Assembly: GCA_951828585.1 (NCBI GenBank)
Contig: OX639991.1
Coordinates: 2,326,576-2,390,575, forward strand
DNA length: 64,000 nt
DNA from: Longimicrobiales bacterium
Lineage (GTDB): Bacteria; Gemmatimonadota; Gemmatimonadetes; Longimicrobiales; Gaopeijiaceae
Direction of reading: 5' to 3'
Position numbers and translations under genes: made by a program. The notes under the pieces are model-generated. The model was given only the letters and a program-made list of their open reading frames with translations. It was not told the origin of the DNA and did not search any database. Positions 18,399-27,548 of the stretch are shown here, in pieces (positions within the stretch are counted from its first letter, which is position 1; each line of letters opens with the position of its first letter).

Positions 18399-19526
18399 AT
18401 GTGGCACCAGACCAGACGCGACTTCGTGAAGACCACCGCCAGGGCCGGCGGCGCCATCGGCGTCCTGGGCGCCTTCGGGCCCCTGGCCTGCGCCCCACCC
18501 ACCCCCCTCCGCATCCTCATTCTGGGCGGCACGAGCTTCATCGGCCCCCACCAGGTCAAATTCGCACTCGACCGCGGCCACGAGGTCTCGATCTTCACCC
18601 GCGGCCAGACCGAACCCCCCTTTTTCCACGACTACTTCGAGCGCGTCGAGCACCTGATCGGCGACCGCGACAGCGACCTGAGCGCGCTCGAGGGCCGCGA
18701 GTGGGACGCGGTGATCGACAACTCGGCCTCAATCCCGCGCTGGGTCTCGATGACCACCGAGCTGCTGCGGGACCACGTCGACCGCTACCTGTTTGTGTCC
18801 TCGATCTCGGCCTACGCCGACTTCGCCACGGTCGGGATCGACGAGACCTACCCCGTGGGACAGCTCTCGGCCCCGGATGTCGAGAGCATGCGCGAGTACG
18901 GCCCGATGAAGGCGCGGTGCGAGGCGATCAACACGGAGGTCTTCGGCGAGAACGCGATCAACGTGCGGCCGGGGCTGATCATCGGGCCGGGCGACGTCAC
19001 GGACCGCTGGACCTACTGGCCGGCGCGGGTTGCGCGCGGCGGCGAGGTGATGGCCCCCAATTCGCCCACCGACCCGGTGCAGAATATCGACGCGCGCGAC
19101 CTGTCCGACTGGATCGTGCGGCTCGTCGAGACCCCGGGCCACGGCGGCACATACAACGCGACGAGTGAAGTGCAGCAGTTCGGCACCATGCTGGAGCAGA
19201 TCCGCGACGGGCTCGGTTCGGACGCAACCTTCACCTGGGTGTCCGCCGAGTTCATGGCCGAGCATGAGATTCGGCCCTGGGGTCACATGACCAACTGGTT
19301 TCCCCCGGAAGGCGAAACGATCGGCATGAGCCAGGTCTCGGTGGCCGCCGCGGTCGCGGCCGGGCTCAACTTCCGGCCGATCGGCGACACGGCGCGCGAC
19401 ACGGTGGAATGGTGGAACTCGCTGCCGGAGGAGCGGCGGGCGCAGCCGGGAGCGGGGCTGCCGGCCGAGAAGGAGGCGGAGGTGCTGGCGGCGTGGGCGG
19501 CGAGGGGGCAGGCGACCGCCCCTTGA
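18399..19526 (+). CDS. Tat-exported NAD-dependent epimerase/dehydratase-like protein
   Basis: 375 residues from ATG 18399. The N-terminus TRRDFVKTTARAGGAIG is a twin-arginine signal, and it ends in PLACAPP, so the protein may be lipid-anchored. A Rossmann start ILILGGTSFIGPHQVKFALD follows, then FVSSISAYAD and a YGPMKARCE catalytic Tyr-Lys pair of the extended short-chain dehydrogenase type. Tat export of a nucleotide-cofactor enzyme is expected because the protein folds and binds NAD(P) before transport. The substrate is unknown. An in-frame ATG at 18360 would add 13 residues ahead of the twin-arginine motif and is less likely. Confidence 0.85.
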   Translation: MWHQTRRDFVKTTARAGGAIGVLGAFGPLACAPPTPLRILILGGTSFIGPHQVKFALDRGHEVSIFTRGQTEPPFFHDYFERVEHLIGDRDSDLSALEGREWDAVIDNSASIPRWVSMTTELLRDHVDRYLFVSSISAYADFATVGIDETYPVGQLSAPDVESMREYGPMKARCEAINTEVFGENAINVRPGLIIGPGDVTDRWTYWPARVARGGEVMAPNSPTDPVQNIDARDLSDWIVRLVETPGHGGTYNATSEVQQFGTMLEQIRDGLGSDATFTWVSAEFMAEHEIRPWGHMTNWFPPEGETIGMSQVSVAAAVAAGLNFRPIGDTARDTVEWWNSLPEERRAQPGAGLPAEKEAEVLAAWAARGQATAP

Positions 19527-19540
19527 CCCGGCCATCAATC

Positions 19541-19558
19541 TAGCTAGATTTCTAGCTA
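19541..19558 (+). promoter_or_regulatory. Inverted-repeat operator upstream of Phd/VapC
   Basis: TAGCTAGA (19541-19548) and TCTAGCTA (19551-19558) form a perfect 8-bp inverted repeat with a 2-bp spacer in an AT-rich island 34 bp before the antitoxin start. This is the usual place and form of a Phd-type autorepression site. Confidence 0.65.
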
Positions 19559-19592
19559 AGTAACATCAGAGACCCCCACACCACCTCCCATC

Positions 19593-19826
19593 ATGCCCAC
19601 AGTCAACGTACACGAGGCGAAGACACAGCTGTCGCGACTGCTGGCCCAGGTCGAGGCGGGCGAAGAAGTCGTCATTGCCCGCAGGGGCCGGCCGGTCGCG
19701 CGCCTGGTCCTTCACAAGCCGCGGGGCAGGCGCCGGCCCGACCTCCTGAAGGGGAAGATCGTCATCCCGGACAGCTTCTTCGATCCGCTGTCGGAAGAGG
19801 AACTCAAGTCATGGGATGGTGAGTAG
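19593..19826 (+). CDS. Phd/YefM-family antitoxin
   Basis: 77 residues. MPTVNVHEAKTQLSRLLAQVEAGEEVVIARRGRPVARL is the classical Phd/YefM fold: a dimerising DNA-binding N-terminus that represses its own operon, followed by a disordered tail (PDSFFDPLSEEELKSWDGE) that neutralises the toxin. The stop codon is 2 bp before the GTG of the PIN toxin gene, so the pair is translated together. An inverted-repeat operator lies upstream. Confidence 0.9.
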   Translation: MPTVNVHEAKTQLSRLLAQVEAGEEVVIARRGRPVARLVLHKPRGRRRPDLLKGKIVIPDSFFDPLSEEELKSWDGE

Positions 19827-19828
19827 CC

Positions 19829-20215
19829 GTGCGGCTGCTCCTCGATACCCACGCGTTCATTTGGTGGATCGCCGATAGCGGAAGGCTCTCCCAAAGAGCC
19901 CGCGGTCTGATCGCCGACGAGTCCCACGACATCATCGTCAGCGCGGCCTCGGCATGGGAGATCGCGACGAAATACTGGCTCGGGAAGTCGGCACTGCCCG
20001 AGGCCGCGGCCTTCGACGTCGCCGGAGCCATTTCGAACCAGGGCTTCCTGGAGTTGCCGGTCAGCGTCAGGGACGCGGAGCACGCCGGGAGCCTGCCGGG
20101 TCCCCATCGCGACCCCTTCGACCGGATGCTGATTGCCCAGGCTCTCTCTCGTGGACTGGTGCTCGTTTCCCGGGACCAGGTGTTCGACGGCTACGGGGTG
20201 AATCGCGTCTGGTGA
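19829..20215 (+). CDS. vapC: VapC-like PIN-domain toxin
   Basis: 128 residues from GTG 19829. LLLDTHAFIWWIADSGRLS gives the first Asp, SAASAWEIATKYWLGK the Glu, and HRDPFDRMLIAQAL plus LVSRDQVFDGYGV the C-terminal acidic residues. This is the PIN subgroup usually paired with Phd antitoxins (PIN_9-like, fitness-island type), a ribonuclease inhibited by the upstream gene. Full length with the acidic residues intact. Confidence 0.9.
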   Translation: MRLLLDTHAFIWWIADSGRLSQRARGLIADESHDIIVSAASAWEIATKYWLGKSALPEAAAFDVAGAISNQGFLELPVSVRDAEHAGSLPGPHRDPFDRMLIAQALSRGLVLVSRDQVFDGYGVNRVW

Positions 20216-20328
20216 GGGGGCCAGCCGGTCGAAGCGCCGGCAGGCGCGGCACCCACACCGCGACCGGTGGGGCCTCGGGCTCGCAAGACCCGAAGCCACG
20301 CCGGTCGCGGCGCTCCATCGAAGGACGG

Positions 20329-20778
20329 TTACAGGCCGGGGACGGGCTTCTCCGTGCCGTGGGGCAAAACTCGCCTGAGGCAGTTCCATACTTTGCCCGC
20401 CACTCCCGTGACAACGATGTGGTCGAGATTGATTGCCGAAATCTCGAGCTCAAAGTCGGCCACCAGTGCCTGGCCCGCCGCAACGGTGATCTGTCTTTCC
20501 TGTGTCGCGTAGCCGAGGATCACCACCTTCACGGCGTACACTCCGTCCGGGAGGTCCGGCAGGAGGAAACGGCCGGCCTGGTTGGTGAGGTCACCAAGGT
20601 TGTCGGTACCATCCAACGTCACCACTGCGTCGCGGAGTGGATGCCCCGTCGTCCCGTCGGTCACGACACCCTCGATGGAGGATGTCGGCATCTGCGGGGT
20701 GACGGAGTCCGAGGCGGAACACGCAAACAGGGTGGTGATACCGATCGCTGAGAACAGGGTGGAAGAAAACGGTCTCAT
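20329..20778 (-). CDS. Small lipoprotein with CarboxypepD_reg-like domain and SusC-style end
   Basis: 149 residues. A lipoprotein signal ends at TTLFAC. Residues ~35-110 form a carboxypeptidase-regulatory-like fold (SIEGVVTDGTTGHPLRDA, GRFLLPDLPDGVYAVKV, ILGYATQERQITV), followed by INLDHIVVTGVAGKV, which matches the segment that leads into the plug of SusC/RagA TonB-dependent receptors. The protein then ends after 21 residues of unrelated tail, so no receptor follows. The first half is a paralogue of the N-terminus of the upstream vWA protein, and the start codon overlaps that gene's stop (ATGA). It may be a remnant left by duplication, or a small standalone periplasmic domain. Confidence 0.6.
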   Translation of the reverse strand: MRPFSSTLFSAIGITTLFACSASDSVTPQMPTSSIEGVVTDGTTGHPLRDAVVTLDGTDNLGDLTNQAGRFLLPDLPDGVYAVKVVILGYATQERQITVAAGQALVADFELEISAINLDHIVVTGVAGKVWNCLRRVLPHGTEKPVPGL

Positions 20779-22661
20779 TTCATTCCTCCATCCGTCTCCA
20801 CCTTCAGCAGCCCCAGATCACGCGTCGCCTCCACCAGCCGGATGAACTCGCCGCGATAACCACGCGGGTCATCCCCCTTGCCTCTCTCGGCCAGCTTCAC
20901 CACATCGTCGAGCGTAAAGGTGCCGGCGTACGGCGACTCTCTCAGCAGCATGCCGAAGCCCGCCACCGCGGTCGCGAAGCGGAAGTCGGTGGAAGGCATC
21001 CCGCTCCGGTCGGCGACGGCCTGTCCGAGGACCATGCTTTTCTCCCCGTCGGGGTCCTTGTAGCGGACCTTGACGTACAGCATCTCGTCCTCGAACTCGC
21101 TGGGCGGCGGGTCGTTCGCACGCGGCTGGTAGCGGAGTTCGTCGACCACGCGAGGCACGCCGGCGTCCGCGGGCACCACCTCGTAGAGCGCGGTCACGGT
21201 GTGTCCGGCCCCGAGTTCCCCCGCGTCCTTGGTGTCGTCGTTGAAGTCCTCGTCGGCGAGCAGCCGGTTCTCGTACCCGATCAGGCGATAGCCCTCCACC
21301 CGCGCCGGGTTGAACTCGATCTGGAGCTTCACGTCCTTGGCCAGGGTGAGGAGCGTTCCGCCCATCTCCTCGACCAGCACCTTGCGGGCCTCGAGCAGGC
21401 CGTCGACGTAGTGGAAGTTGCCGTTCCCGTGGTCGGCGATCTGCTCCATCTTGGAGTCCTTCAGGTTGCCCGTGCCGAAGCCGAGTACGGTCAGGAAGAC
21501 GCCGCTTTCGCGCTCCTTCTCGATCAGGCGCACCATCTCGCCGTCGCTGGACGGGCCGACGTTGAAGTCGCCGTCGGTGGCGAGGATGATGCGGTTGTTG
21601 CCGCCATCGATGTAGTGCTCGCGGGCCGTCTCATAGGCGAGCTGGAGACCTTCGCCCCCGGCGGTGCTGCCACCGGCCCGCAGTTGCTCGAGAGCGCCCA
21701 GGATCCGGTCCTGCTGGTTGCCGGGGGTGGAAGGCAGTACCAGTCCCGCCGCACCCGCGTATACCACGATCGCGACCCTGTCCTGGGGCCTCAGCTGGTC
21801 GACCAGCAGCGCGAACGCGCTCTTGAGGAGCGGCAGCTTGTCGGGCGAGTCCATCGACCCGGACACGTCCAGGAGGAAGACCAGATTGCTGGGCGGCAGG
21901 TGCCGGATGTCGACGGAAGGCGCGTGCAGACCGATCCTGACCAGCCGGTGCTCGCGCTTCCAGGGGGCCTGGGTCACCTCGGTGGTCACGGCGAACGGGT
22001 GCTCTCCGGCGATGTCGCCCCAGTCGTAGGGGAAGTAGTTGACCATCTCCTCGATGCGGACCGCGTCGATGGGCGGGCGCGTGCCGTCCTGGATGAAACG
22101 GCGGACGTTGGTGTAGGAGGCGCGGTCGACGTCGATCGAGAAGGTGGAGAGCGGGGACGCGCTGACGAGCTTGAAGTCGTTCTCGTCGATGTGGGCGTAG
22201 GATTCGGTGTTGAAGCCGACCCGGCCACCGCTGAAGCCGCAGCAGGTCGTGCCCATGTAGCTCCAGCCACGCCGGCGCTGGACCTCGCCCGCCACCCCGG
22301 TGGCCACGAGCTCATCGAGGTTGATCTCGGAGATCTGCAGCGCGAAGTCGGCCACCGTCGTCTGTCCCGCCGTGACGGTGACCTCCCTCTCCTGCGTCAC
22401 GTAGCCGATGATGACCACCTTGACGGTGTGGTCACCGGCCGGGACGTTCGTCAGAGAGTAGCGGCCCGTCGTCAGGTTGGTCAGTGCGCTGAGCGCGGTT
22501 CCCTCCACCGTGACCGAGACCTGGTGCAGCGGCTGGCCCGTGGTCGCGTCGGTGATCGTGCCCTCGATCGCCCCTGTCGGCGTCTGGGCGGTTACTGCGC
22601 CGGGGCCCGCCAGCGCGAGCAGCGTCAACATCCCGGCAGTTCGAACAAAGTAGGTTCCCAT
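20775..22661 (-). CDS. vWA/DUF3520 (YfbK-type) protein with SusC-like N-terminus
   Basis: 628 residues, start ATG 22661 preceded by AGGAGGGG; signal peptide to about residue 25 (GAVTAQ). Residues 27-110 are a CarboxypepD_reg-like domain ending in INLDELVATGVAGEVQRR, as in SusC-type receptors. A vWA N-terminal domain follows (FNTESYAHIDENDFKLVSA, FSIDVDRASYTNVRRFIQDG), then the vWA domain with MIDAS motif DVSGSMDSPD and ATDGDFNVG, then a DUF3520 C-terminus (YEVVPADAGVP, VKVRYKDPDGEKS). YfbK-like proteins bind metal and act at the cell envelope; function is otherwise unclear. It is closely related to the next gene upstream. Confidence 0.8.
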   Translation of the reverse strand: MGTYFVRTAGMLTLLALAGPGAVTAQTPTGAIEGTITDATTGQPLHQVSVTVEGTALSALTNLTTGRYSLTNVPAGDHTVKVVIIGYVTQEREVTVTAGQTTVADFALQISEINLDELVATGVAGEVQRRRGWSYMGTTCCGFSGGRVGFNTESYAHIDENDFKLVSASPLSTFSIDVDRASYTNVRRFIQDGTRPPIDAVRIEEMVNYFPYDWGDIAGEHPFAVTTEVTQAPWKREHRLVRIGLHAPSVDIRHLPPSNLVFLLDVSGSMDSPDKLPLLKSAFALLVDQLRPQDRVAIVVYAGAAGLVLPSTPGNQQDRILGALEQLRAGGSTAGGEGLQLAYETAREHYIDGGNNRIILATDGDFNVGPSSDGEMVRLIEKERESGVFLTVLGFGTGNLKDSKMEQIADHGNGNFHYVDGLLEARKVLVEEMGGTLLTLAKDVKLQIEFNPARVEGYRLIGYENRLLADEDFNDDTKDAGELGAGHTVTALYEVVPADAGVPRVVDELRYQPRANDPPPSEFEDEMLYVKVRYKDPDGEKSMVLGQAVADRSGMPSTDFRFATAVAGFGMLLRESPYAGTFTLDDVVKLAERGKGDDPRGYRGEFIRLVEATRDLGLLKVETDGGMK

Positions 22662-22824
22662 AGTCCCCTCCTGGGTTCTGGGATGGATGGCGGCAACGCC
22701 CGAATGGCGGCCGCCCAGGCTTCAAGCCATACCGATTGATACCAGCCGGGGCGGGGAAGGTTGCGGATTCGGGAGATTCAGTGGTCGCGAGCCGCCTCCG
22801 GGCCGCGAAAACGCCCCCGCCCCC

Positions 22825-24759
22825 TCACTTCGACCCGCGCCCCTCCCCTCGCAGCAACCCCAGATCACGCGTCGCCTCCACCAGCCGGATGAACTCCCCG
22901 CGATACCCGCGCCGATCGTCCCCCTGCCCCTTCTCGGCGAGCCCCACCACATCGCCCAGCGTCAAGTCCCCCGCGTGCTTCGAGTCGCGCAGCAGCATCC
23001 CGAACCCCGCCACCGCCGTCGCGAAACGGAAGTCCACCGACGGCGACCCCGACCGATCCGCGACCGCCTGCTCCAGCAGCTTGCTCTTCGTCCCGTCGGG
23101 GTCCTTGTAGCGGATCTTCACGTACATCATCTCGTCCGCGAACGCACTCGCCGGCAGGTCGTCCGGCCGCGGCTGGTAGCGCAGATCGTCCACCTCCTCG
23201 CGCGGCACCGGAATCCCAACGGGCACCACCTCATACAGCGCCGTCACCGTGTGTCCGGCCCCCAGCTCCCCCGCGTCCTTGGTGTCGTCGTTGAAATCCT
23301 CGTCGGCCAGCAGCCGATTCTCGTACCCGATCAGGCGGTACCCCGCCACGCTCGCCGGATTGAACTCGATCTGGAGCTTCACATCCTTGGCCAGCGTGAA
23401 GAGCGTCCCGCCCATCTCCTCGACCAGCACCTTGCGCGCCTCCAGCAGCCCGTCCACGTAATGGAAGTTGCCGTTCCCGTGGTCGGCGATCTGCTCCATC
23501 TTGGAGTCCTTCAGGTTCCCCGTCCCGAAGCCCATCACGGTCAGGAAGGTGCCGCCGTCGCGCTCCTGTTCGATCAGGCGCACCATCTCGGCGTCGCTCG
23601 AGGCGCCCACGTTGAAGTCGCCGTCGGTGGCGAGGATGACCCGGTTGTTCCCGCCGTCCATGAAGTGCTCGAAGGCCGTGGCGTACGCGAGTTCGAGCCC
23701 CGCGCCCCCCGCCGTGCTGCCCCCGGCCTGGAGCTCGTCGAGCGCCGCCAGGATCTTCTCGCGCTTGTTGCCCGGCGTCGACGGCAGCACAAGCCCCGCC
23801 GCGCCCGCATAGACCACGATCGCCACCCGGTCCCGCGGCCGCAGCTGGTCCACCAGGAGCGCAAAGGCCTTCTTCAGCAAGGGCAGCTTGTTGTCCGGCC
23901 GCATCGACCCCGACACGTCGAGCAGGAACACGAGGTTGCTGGGCGGCAGGTCTTCGGTGTCGATCGAGCGGGCGTGCAGGCCGATGCGCACCAGGCGGTG
24001 CTCCCGCTTCCAGGGCGCGTCCCAAACCTCGGTGGTCACCGAAAACGGGTGATCGCGCCCCACCGAGCCCCATTCGTAGGGGAAGTAGTTGATCATCTCC
24101 TCAATGCGCACCGCGTCGACGGGCGGCCGCTCGCCGTCCTGGATGAAGCGGCGGATGTTCGAGTAGGATGCCCGGTCCACGTCGATGGAGAAGGTGGACA
24201 GCGGGGATGCGCTGACGAGGCGGAAGTCGTTTTCGGCGATGTGGGCGTAGGACTCGGTGTTGAAGTCGGGTGCCTGGTAGTGGACCTGGGCAAGTCGCTC
24301 GGCTGCCACCGCGACCTGGCCGCGTGCCATCCTTGCCCTCTCCGCCTCCACGACCGGTTGCCCCACGATGGCCGCCCGTGCAATCGAATCCGCGATCATC
24401 TGCCGTCGCCGGATTTCCTCAAGCCGGAAGTCCACCGTCGTCGCCCGCCCCCTCCCCACCGTCACCTCCCGCCGCTCCGGCTCATACCCGAGGAACTCCG
24501 CTACCACGACCACGCTCCCCACCGTAATCCCCGTCAGCGTAAACCGTCCATCCTCATCGGCACGCGCCCGCAAGCGGGTCCCCTCCACCGAGATCCGCGC
24601 AATCGGGATCGCCTCGCCGGTGAAGGCATCCGTGACCTGTCCCCGAATCGTCCCCGTCTGGGCCTCGGCGGGTGACGCACCGACAAGTGTCGGCGCGAGG
24701 AGCGCAAAGAGCGCAAAGAGCGAGAAGACTGTGGCGCGGGCTGCGTTGACGTATCGCAT
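22825..24759 (-). CDS. vWA/DUF3520 (YfbK-type) protein
   Basis: 644 residues from ATG 24759 with AGGGGAAAA upstream. Signal peptide to about residue 34 (SPAEAQ). Domains in order: CarboxypepD_reg-like (~37-115), a helical linker rich in Ala/Arg, the vWA N-terminal domain (FNTESYAHIAENDFRLVSA), vWA with the MIDAS residues DVSGSMRPD and ATDGDFNVG, and DUF3520 at the end. It is strongly similar to 20775-22661 from the vWA_N domain onward, so the two are tandem paralogues, but here the N-terminus lacks the SusC-like LDELVATG segment. Inferred periplasmic, role unknown. Confidence 0.82.
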   Translation of the reverse strand: MRYVNAARATVFSLFALFALLAPTLVGASPAEAQTGTIRGQVTDAFTGEAIPIARISVEGTRLRARADEDGRFTLTGITVGSVVVVAEFLGYEPERREVTVGRGRATTVDFRLEEIRRRQMIADSIARAAIVGQPVVEAERARMARGQVAVAAERLAQVHYQAPDFNTESYAHIAENDFRLVSASPLSTFSIDVDRASYSNIRRFIQDGERPPVDAVRIEEMINYFPYEWGSVGRDHPFSVTTEVWDAPWKREHRLVRIGLHARSIDTEDLPPSNLVFLLDVSGSMRPDNKLPLLKKAFALLVDQLRPRDRVAIVVYAGAAGLVLPSTPGNKREKILAALDELQAGGSTAGGAGLELAYATAFEHFMDGGNNRVILATDGDFNVGASSDAEMVRLIEQERDGGTFLTVMGFGTGNLKDSKMEQIADHGNGNFHYVDGLLEARKVLVEEMGGTLFTLAKDVKLQIEFNPASVAGYRLIGYENRLLADEDFNDDTKDAGELGAGHTVTALYEVVPVGIPVPREEVDDLRYQPRPDDLPASAFADEMMYVKIRYKDPDGTKSKLLEQAVADRSGSPSVDFRFATAVAGFGMLLRDSKHAGDLTLGDVVGLAEKGQGDDRRGYRGEFIRLVEATRDLGLLRGEGRGSK

Positions 24760-24825
24760 CTGGTTTTTCCCCTGTCCTGGCGCGGCGAACCGGCGGGCGT
24801 TCACCTCACGTCCGCGTGACTGCAT

Positions 24826-26055
24826 TCATTTGACCTGATTAGACACCGCGCGTCCAGAGAGGGTTTTCTCCGCGGCCCGCCTCCCCGTCTCGAAGAACCC
24901 GTAGTGCTCCAGCATGAACGCGCGGATCACCCTGGCCGCCCTGGCCGCGTACTCCGCCCGGTTTTCCTCGCTGTCCCGCACGCCCCGGTAGTGATGCTCG
25001 ATCTGGATCCCGTCGATGACCTCGGCGTCGTCGAGGGAGCCGTGGCGGCGGGTGTTGTATCCGCCCCGGAAATAGGGGTCGTCGCCGGGGCCGGGCGCGG
25101 CCGGACTCGGGACCGAGGGAATGTCCTCGGCCTGGAACAGTCCTCCGAGCGAAGTGGGGCCCCGCAGGAGCTCGGAGAAGGGAATGGGGGACGTGCGCCC
25201 GAGTTCGCGGATGCTCGTGCTCGCCACCGTCTCGAGCGAGTTGAGGTTGATGTCCGGGCGGTTGAGTTCGTCCGAGGTGAGCAGGTACCCTAGCTCGAGG
25301 CGTTCGATGTCGTGGCCGTGGCCGTGGATGTCGAAGTACAGCCCCTTCTCGAAGTCGCCCGAGACGATCGACCGGGCAACCGCGACCCACTCCTGAAACT
25401 CCTCCCACGCCAGCTCGGCGTAGGGACTGTCCTGCGCGGCCTCCTCGATTTCGCGATTGGCGTCGAGCTTGCTGCGGTGCAGGTGCGAGAGAATGACGTG
25501 GGGCGCCTGGCCGGTCAGGTCGATCAGAGCCTGGCGCATGGCGAGCGTCAGTTCCAGCGAGTTGAGGTCGTTGCGAAGGACGCCGTAGCCCCGGTCCGGG
25601 ATCTCCTCCGGCGCAAGGAGGCCGCCGTGGGCGGAAGACAGGATGACGGGCAGCTCGCCCGGGATGTACTCCACGTAGTCCCGCCGCCCGTAGTAGTGCT
25701 GCCCGGGTTCGTAGTTGGTGATGACCCGCGGCACGTACACTTCCAGCTGCGCGGTCCCGCTCACCCCCCCGATCGTCGCGGTGACGGTGGTGACGCCGTT
25801 GGCGCGGCCGGTGGCGAATCCGTGGTCGGAGATCTCGGCAACTCCGGACGTGCCCACGGACCAGTCGGCCGAGGCCGTGATCGTCTTGCCGGCGGCGTCG
25901 TGCGCGAAGGCCGAGAACTGGGCCCCGCCCCCCGCTCCCACGATCAGCGCCTGGTCCGGCACCACGATGACTTCGGCGACCTGGGGCTCGATGCCGCTTT
26001 CGCCCCCGCACGCGACCAGCAGGAGGGCGGTGACCGACAGGCCTCTCGCCCTCAT
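24826..26055 (-). CDS. Lipoprotein with Ig-like domain and N-formylglutamate amidohydrolase-like domain
   Basis: 409 residues. A lipobox LLLVAC precedes a BIG2-like Ig domain (residues ~27-105, VIVVPDQALIVGAGGGAQF). From residue ~125 the sequence resembles the N-formylglutamate amidohydrolase family: LPVILSSAHGG, HLHRSKLDANREIEEA and YFDIHGHGHD supply candidate zinc and catalytic residues. Lipid anchoring and an Ig domain suggest action on an extracellular amide, perhaps a cell-wall or peptide substrate, rather than histidine catabolism. First gene of a minus-strand run that continues into the vWA genes 66 bp downstream. Confidence 0.75.
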   Translation of the reverse strand: MRARGLSVTALLLVACGGESGIEPQVAEVIVVPDQALIVGAGGGAQFSAFAHDAAGKTITASADWSVGTSGVAEISDHGFATGRANGVTTVTATIGGVSGTAQLEVYVPRVITNYEPGQHYYGRRDYVEYIPGELPVILSSAHGGLLAPEEIPDRGYGVLRNDLNSLELTLAMRQALIDLTGQAPHVILSHLHRSKLDANREIEEAAQDSPYAELAWEEFQEWVAVARSIVSGDFEKGLYFDIHGHGHDIERLELGYLLTSDELNRPDINLNSLETVASTSIRELGRTSPIPFSELLRGPTSLGGLFQAEDIPSVPSPAAPGPGDDPYFRGGYNTRRHGSLDDAEVIDGIQIEHHYRGVRDSEENRAEYAARAARVIRAFMLEHYGFFETGRRAAEKTLSGRAVSNQVK

Positions 26056-26116
26056 TTGCCGTGATCCGAATCGGAGAGTATGATTTTCCGCATCAGAAAT
26101 TCATATGGAGATTGTC

Positions 26117-26332
26117 ATGCGCATTTCGCAGCGGGGCCAGATCACGATCCCCAAGCGCCTCCGGGACCGCTTCGGGATGAACCATAACGTCGAAGTCGAG
26201 ATCGTTCCAACGGAAACGGGGCTGCTGATCCGCAAGCGTTCGGCGGCCGGGCACCCGGTGGACGGCGTCTACGGCCTTCTGGACCGCGACGACAACACCG
26301 ACCGCTACATCAAGCGGATCCGCGGCCGATGA
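26117..26332 (+). CDS. AbrB/MazE-type antitoxin
   Basis: 71 residues. ATG 26117 is preferred over ATG 26105 because GGAG lies 6 bp before it, inside the first five codons of the longer reading. MRISQRGQITIPKRLRDRFGM is the swapped-hairpin AbrB/SpoVT DNA-binding motif; a short acidic and basic tail (GVYGLLDRDDNTDRYIKRI) binds the toxin. Its stop codon overlaps the toxin start (ATGA, 26329-26332), so the two are translated together. It likely represses its own promoter. Confidence 0.88.
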   Translation: MRISQRGQITIPKRLRDRFGMNHNVEVEIVPTETGLLIRKRSAAGHPVDGVYGLLDRDDNTDRYIKRIRGR

Positions 26333-26739
26333 TCACCGCCGTGGACACCAGTGTCCTCCTGGACGTGTTCCTCCCGGACGAACGCCACGGCCCCAGGTCC
26401 GCCGAGTGGCTCCGCGGGGCCTACGACTCGGGTGCCATCGTGATTTGCGACATTGTCTACGCGGAACTCGCGCCCGCCTTCCCCAACGGGAACGCACTGG
26501 ACGATGCGCTGCGCCGCATCAACGCCACCCGCTCGCCGATCGACGCCGCGATCGCCCACGACGCGGGACGGCGGTGGCGGCGCTACACGCGATCGGGCGG
26601 ACGGCGAACGCGCATCCTCACCGACTTCCTGATCGGGGCGCACGCGGTGGCGGGCGCGGAGGCGTTCCTTACGCGGGACCGGCGCTTCTACAGGGCCTGG
26701 TTTCCGGAGTTGGAGGGGCGGATTCCGGGGGGACGGTGA
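26329..26739 (+). CDS. vapC: VapC-like PIN-domain toxin
   Basis: 136 residues. MITAVDTSVLLDVFLPDERHG carries the first Asp, CDIVYAELAPAF the Glu, and RILTDFLIGAHA plus LTRDRRFYRAWFPEL the late acidic residues of the PIN fold. It overlaps the AbrB-type antitoxin gene by 4 bp. Complete and apparently functional ribonuclease toxin. Confidence 0.9.
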   Translation: MITAVDTSVLLDVFLPDERHGPRSAEWLRGAYDSGAIVICDIVYAELAPAFPNGNALDDALRRINATRSPIDAAIAHDAGRRWRRYTRSGGRRTRILTDFLIGAHAVAGAEAFLTRDRRFYRAWFPELEGRIPGGR

Positions 26740-26898
26740 GCATATGCGCGGGCGCGAGGGTCGGTACGTCCCGGGTGAGGTGGTCGAGCTCTTCGGGTGT
26801 GAGCGTGGGCCGGGGGCCGAGCGGCCTGGAGGACCGAAGCCAGGAACGCCGCCGGAAGGCCCGCTTCCGCGGCCGCACAGGCTTTTTTCACCAACCCC

Positions 26899-27432
26899 TC
26901 AGTTCCCCTGCCCGGGCTCCTCGGCCTCCGCCTCGGGCTCGCGTCCCGGCGGGTAGAAGCAGTCCTCGCGGCGGCTGGTGTCGATCAGCTGCGTGATCTG
27001 CCAGCCGGTATCGCTCTTGTACATCTGGAAGGACTCCTCGCCGCAGTGCGAGAAGTTGTCGCCGAGGTAGAAGGCGTACTTGGTCCACATGTGGGCGAGG
27101 CGGCCGTCGATCTGCACCGTCCAGTCCCAGATGGGCTCGTCGTAGACCGCGTCGCGCGGGCGCCCGATCATCTCGATGAAGCCGTCGGCGGGGGAAAAGC
27201 TGATGCCGTCGTCGTCGGCGCGGCCGAGGCGGGCGTCGGGGTGGAAGACGGCCCGGGCCATCTCGCTGTCGCCGGCGCGCATGGCGTCGAAGAGCTGGTG
27301 GACGGCGGCCACGACGGCGGCTTCTTCGGGGTCGGGCTGGGGAGCCTCGGGCTCGGGGGCCTGGGGTTGGCAGGCGGCGAAGAGGACCAGGGTGGCGGTG
27401 GTGGCCAGGGTCGGGAACAGGGGAGTCTTCAT
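26899..27432 (-). CDS. NTF2-like lipoprotein
   Basis: 177 residues. A signal ends at LFAAC, giving a lipid anchor, followed by a Pro/Glu-rich spacer. Residues ~38-160 have the cone-shaped NTF2/SnoaL-like pattern: VVAAVHQLFDAMRAGDSEMA at the first helix, then strands around DWTVQIDGRLAHMWTKYAFYLG and a final WQITQLIDTSR strand. Members of this group (lumazine-binding-like) are found in the periplasm and many have no known activity. The tail is acidic and low-complexity. The 159 bp between this gene and the PIN toxin gene hold nothing recognised. Confidence 0.7.
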   Translation of the reverse strand: MKTPLFPTLATTATLVLFAACQPQAPEPEAPQPDPEEAAVVAAVHQLFDAMRAGDSEMARAVFHPDARLGRADDDGISFSPADGFIEMIGRPRDAVYDEPIWDWTVQIDGRLAHMWTKYAFYLGDNFSHCGEESFQMYKSDTGWQITQLIDTSRREDCFYPPGREPEAEAEEPGQGN

Positions 27433-27548
27433 GGTGTTCCTTGCGGGGTGTGGAGGGGACTTCGGGATGCCTTTACGCTACCGGACCCCGTTGCCGCGCG
27501 CCATGCTGAGCGGCGGAGAGCCGACCCCCCTTTGGCAGGAGTCATTCG

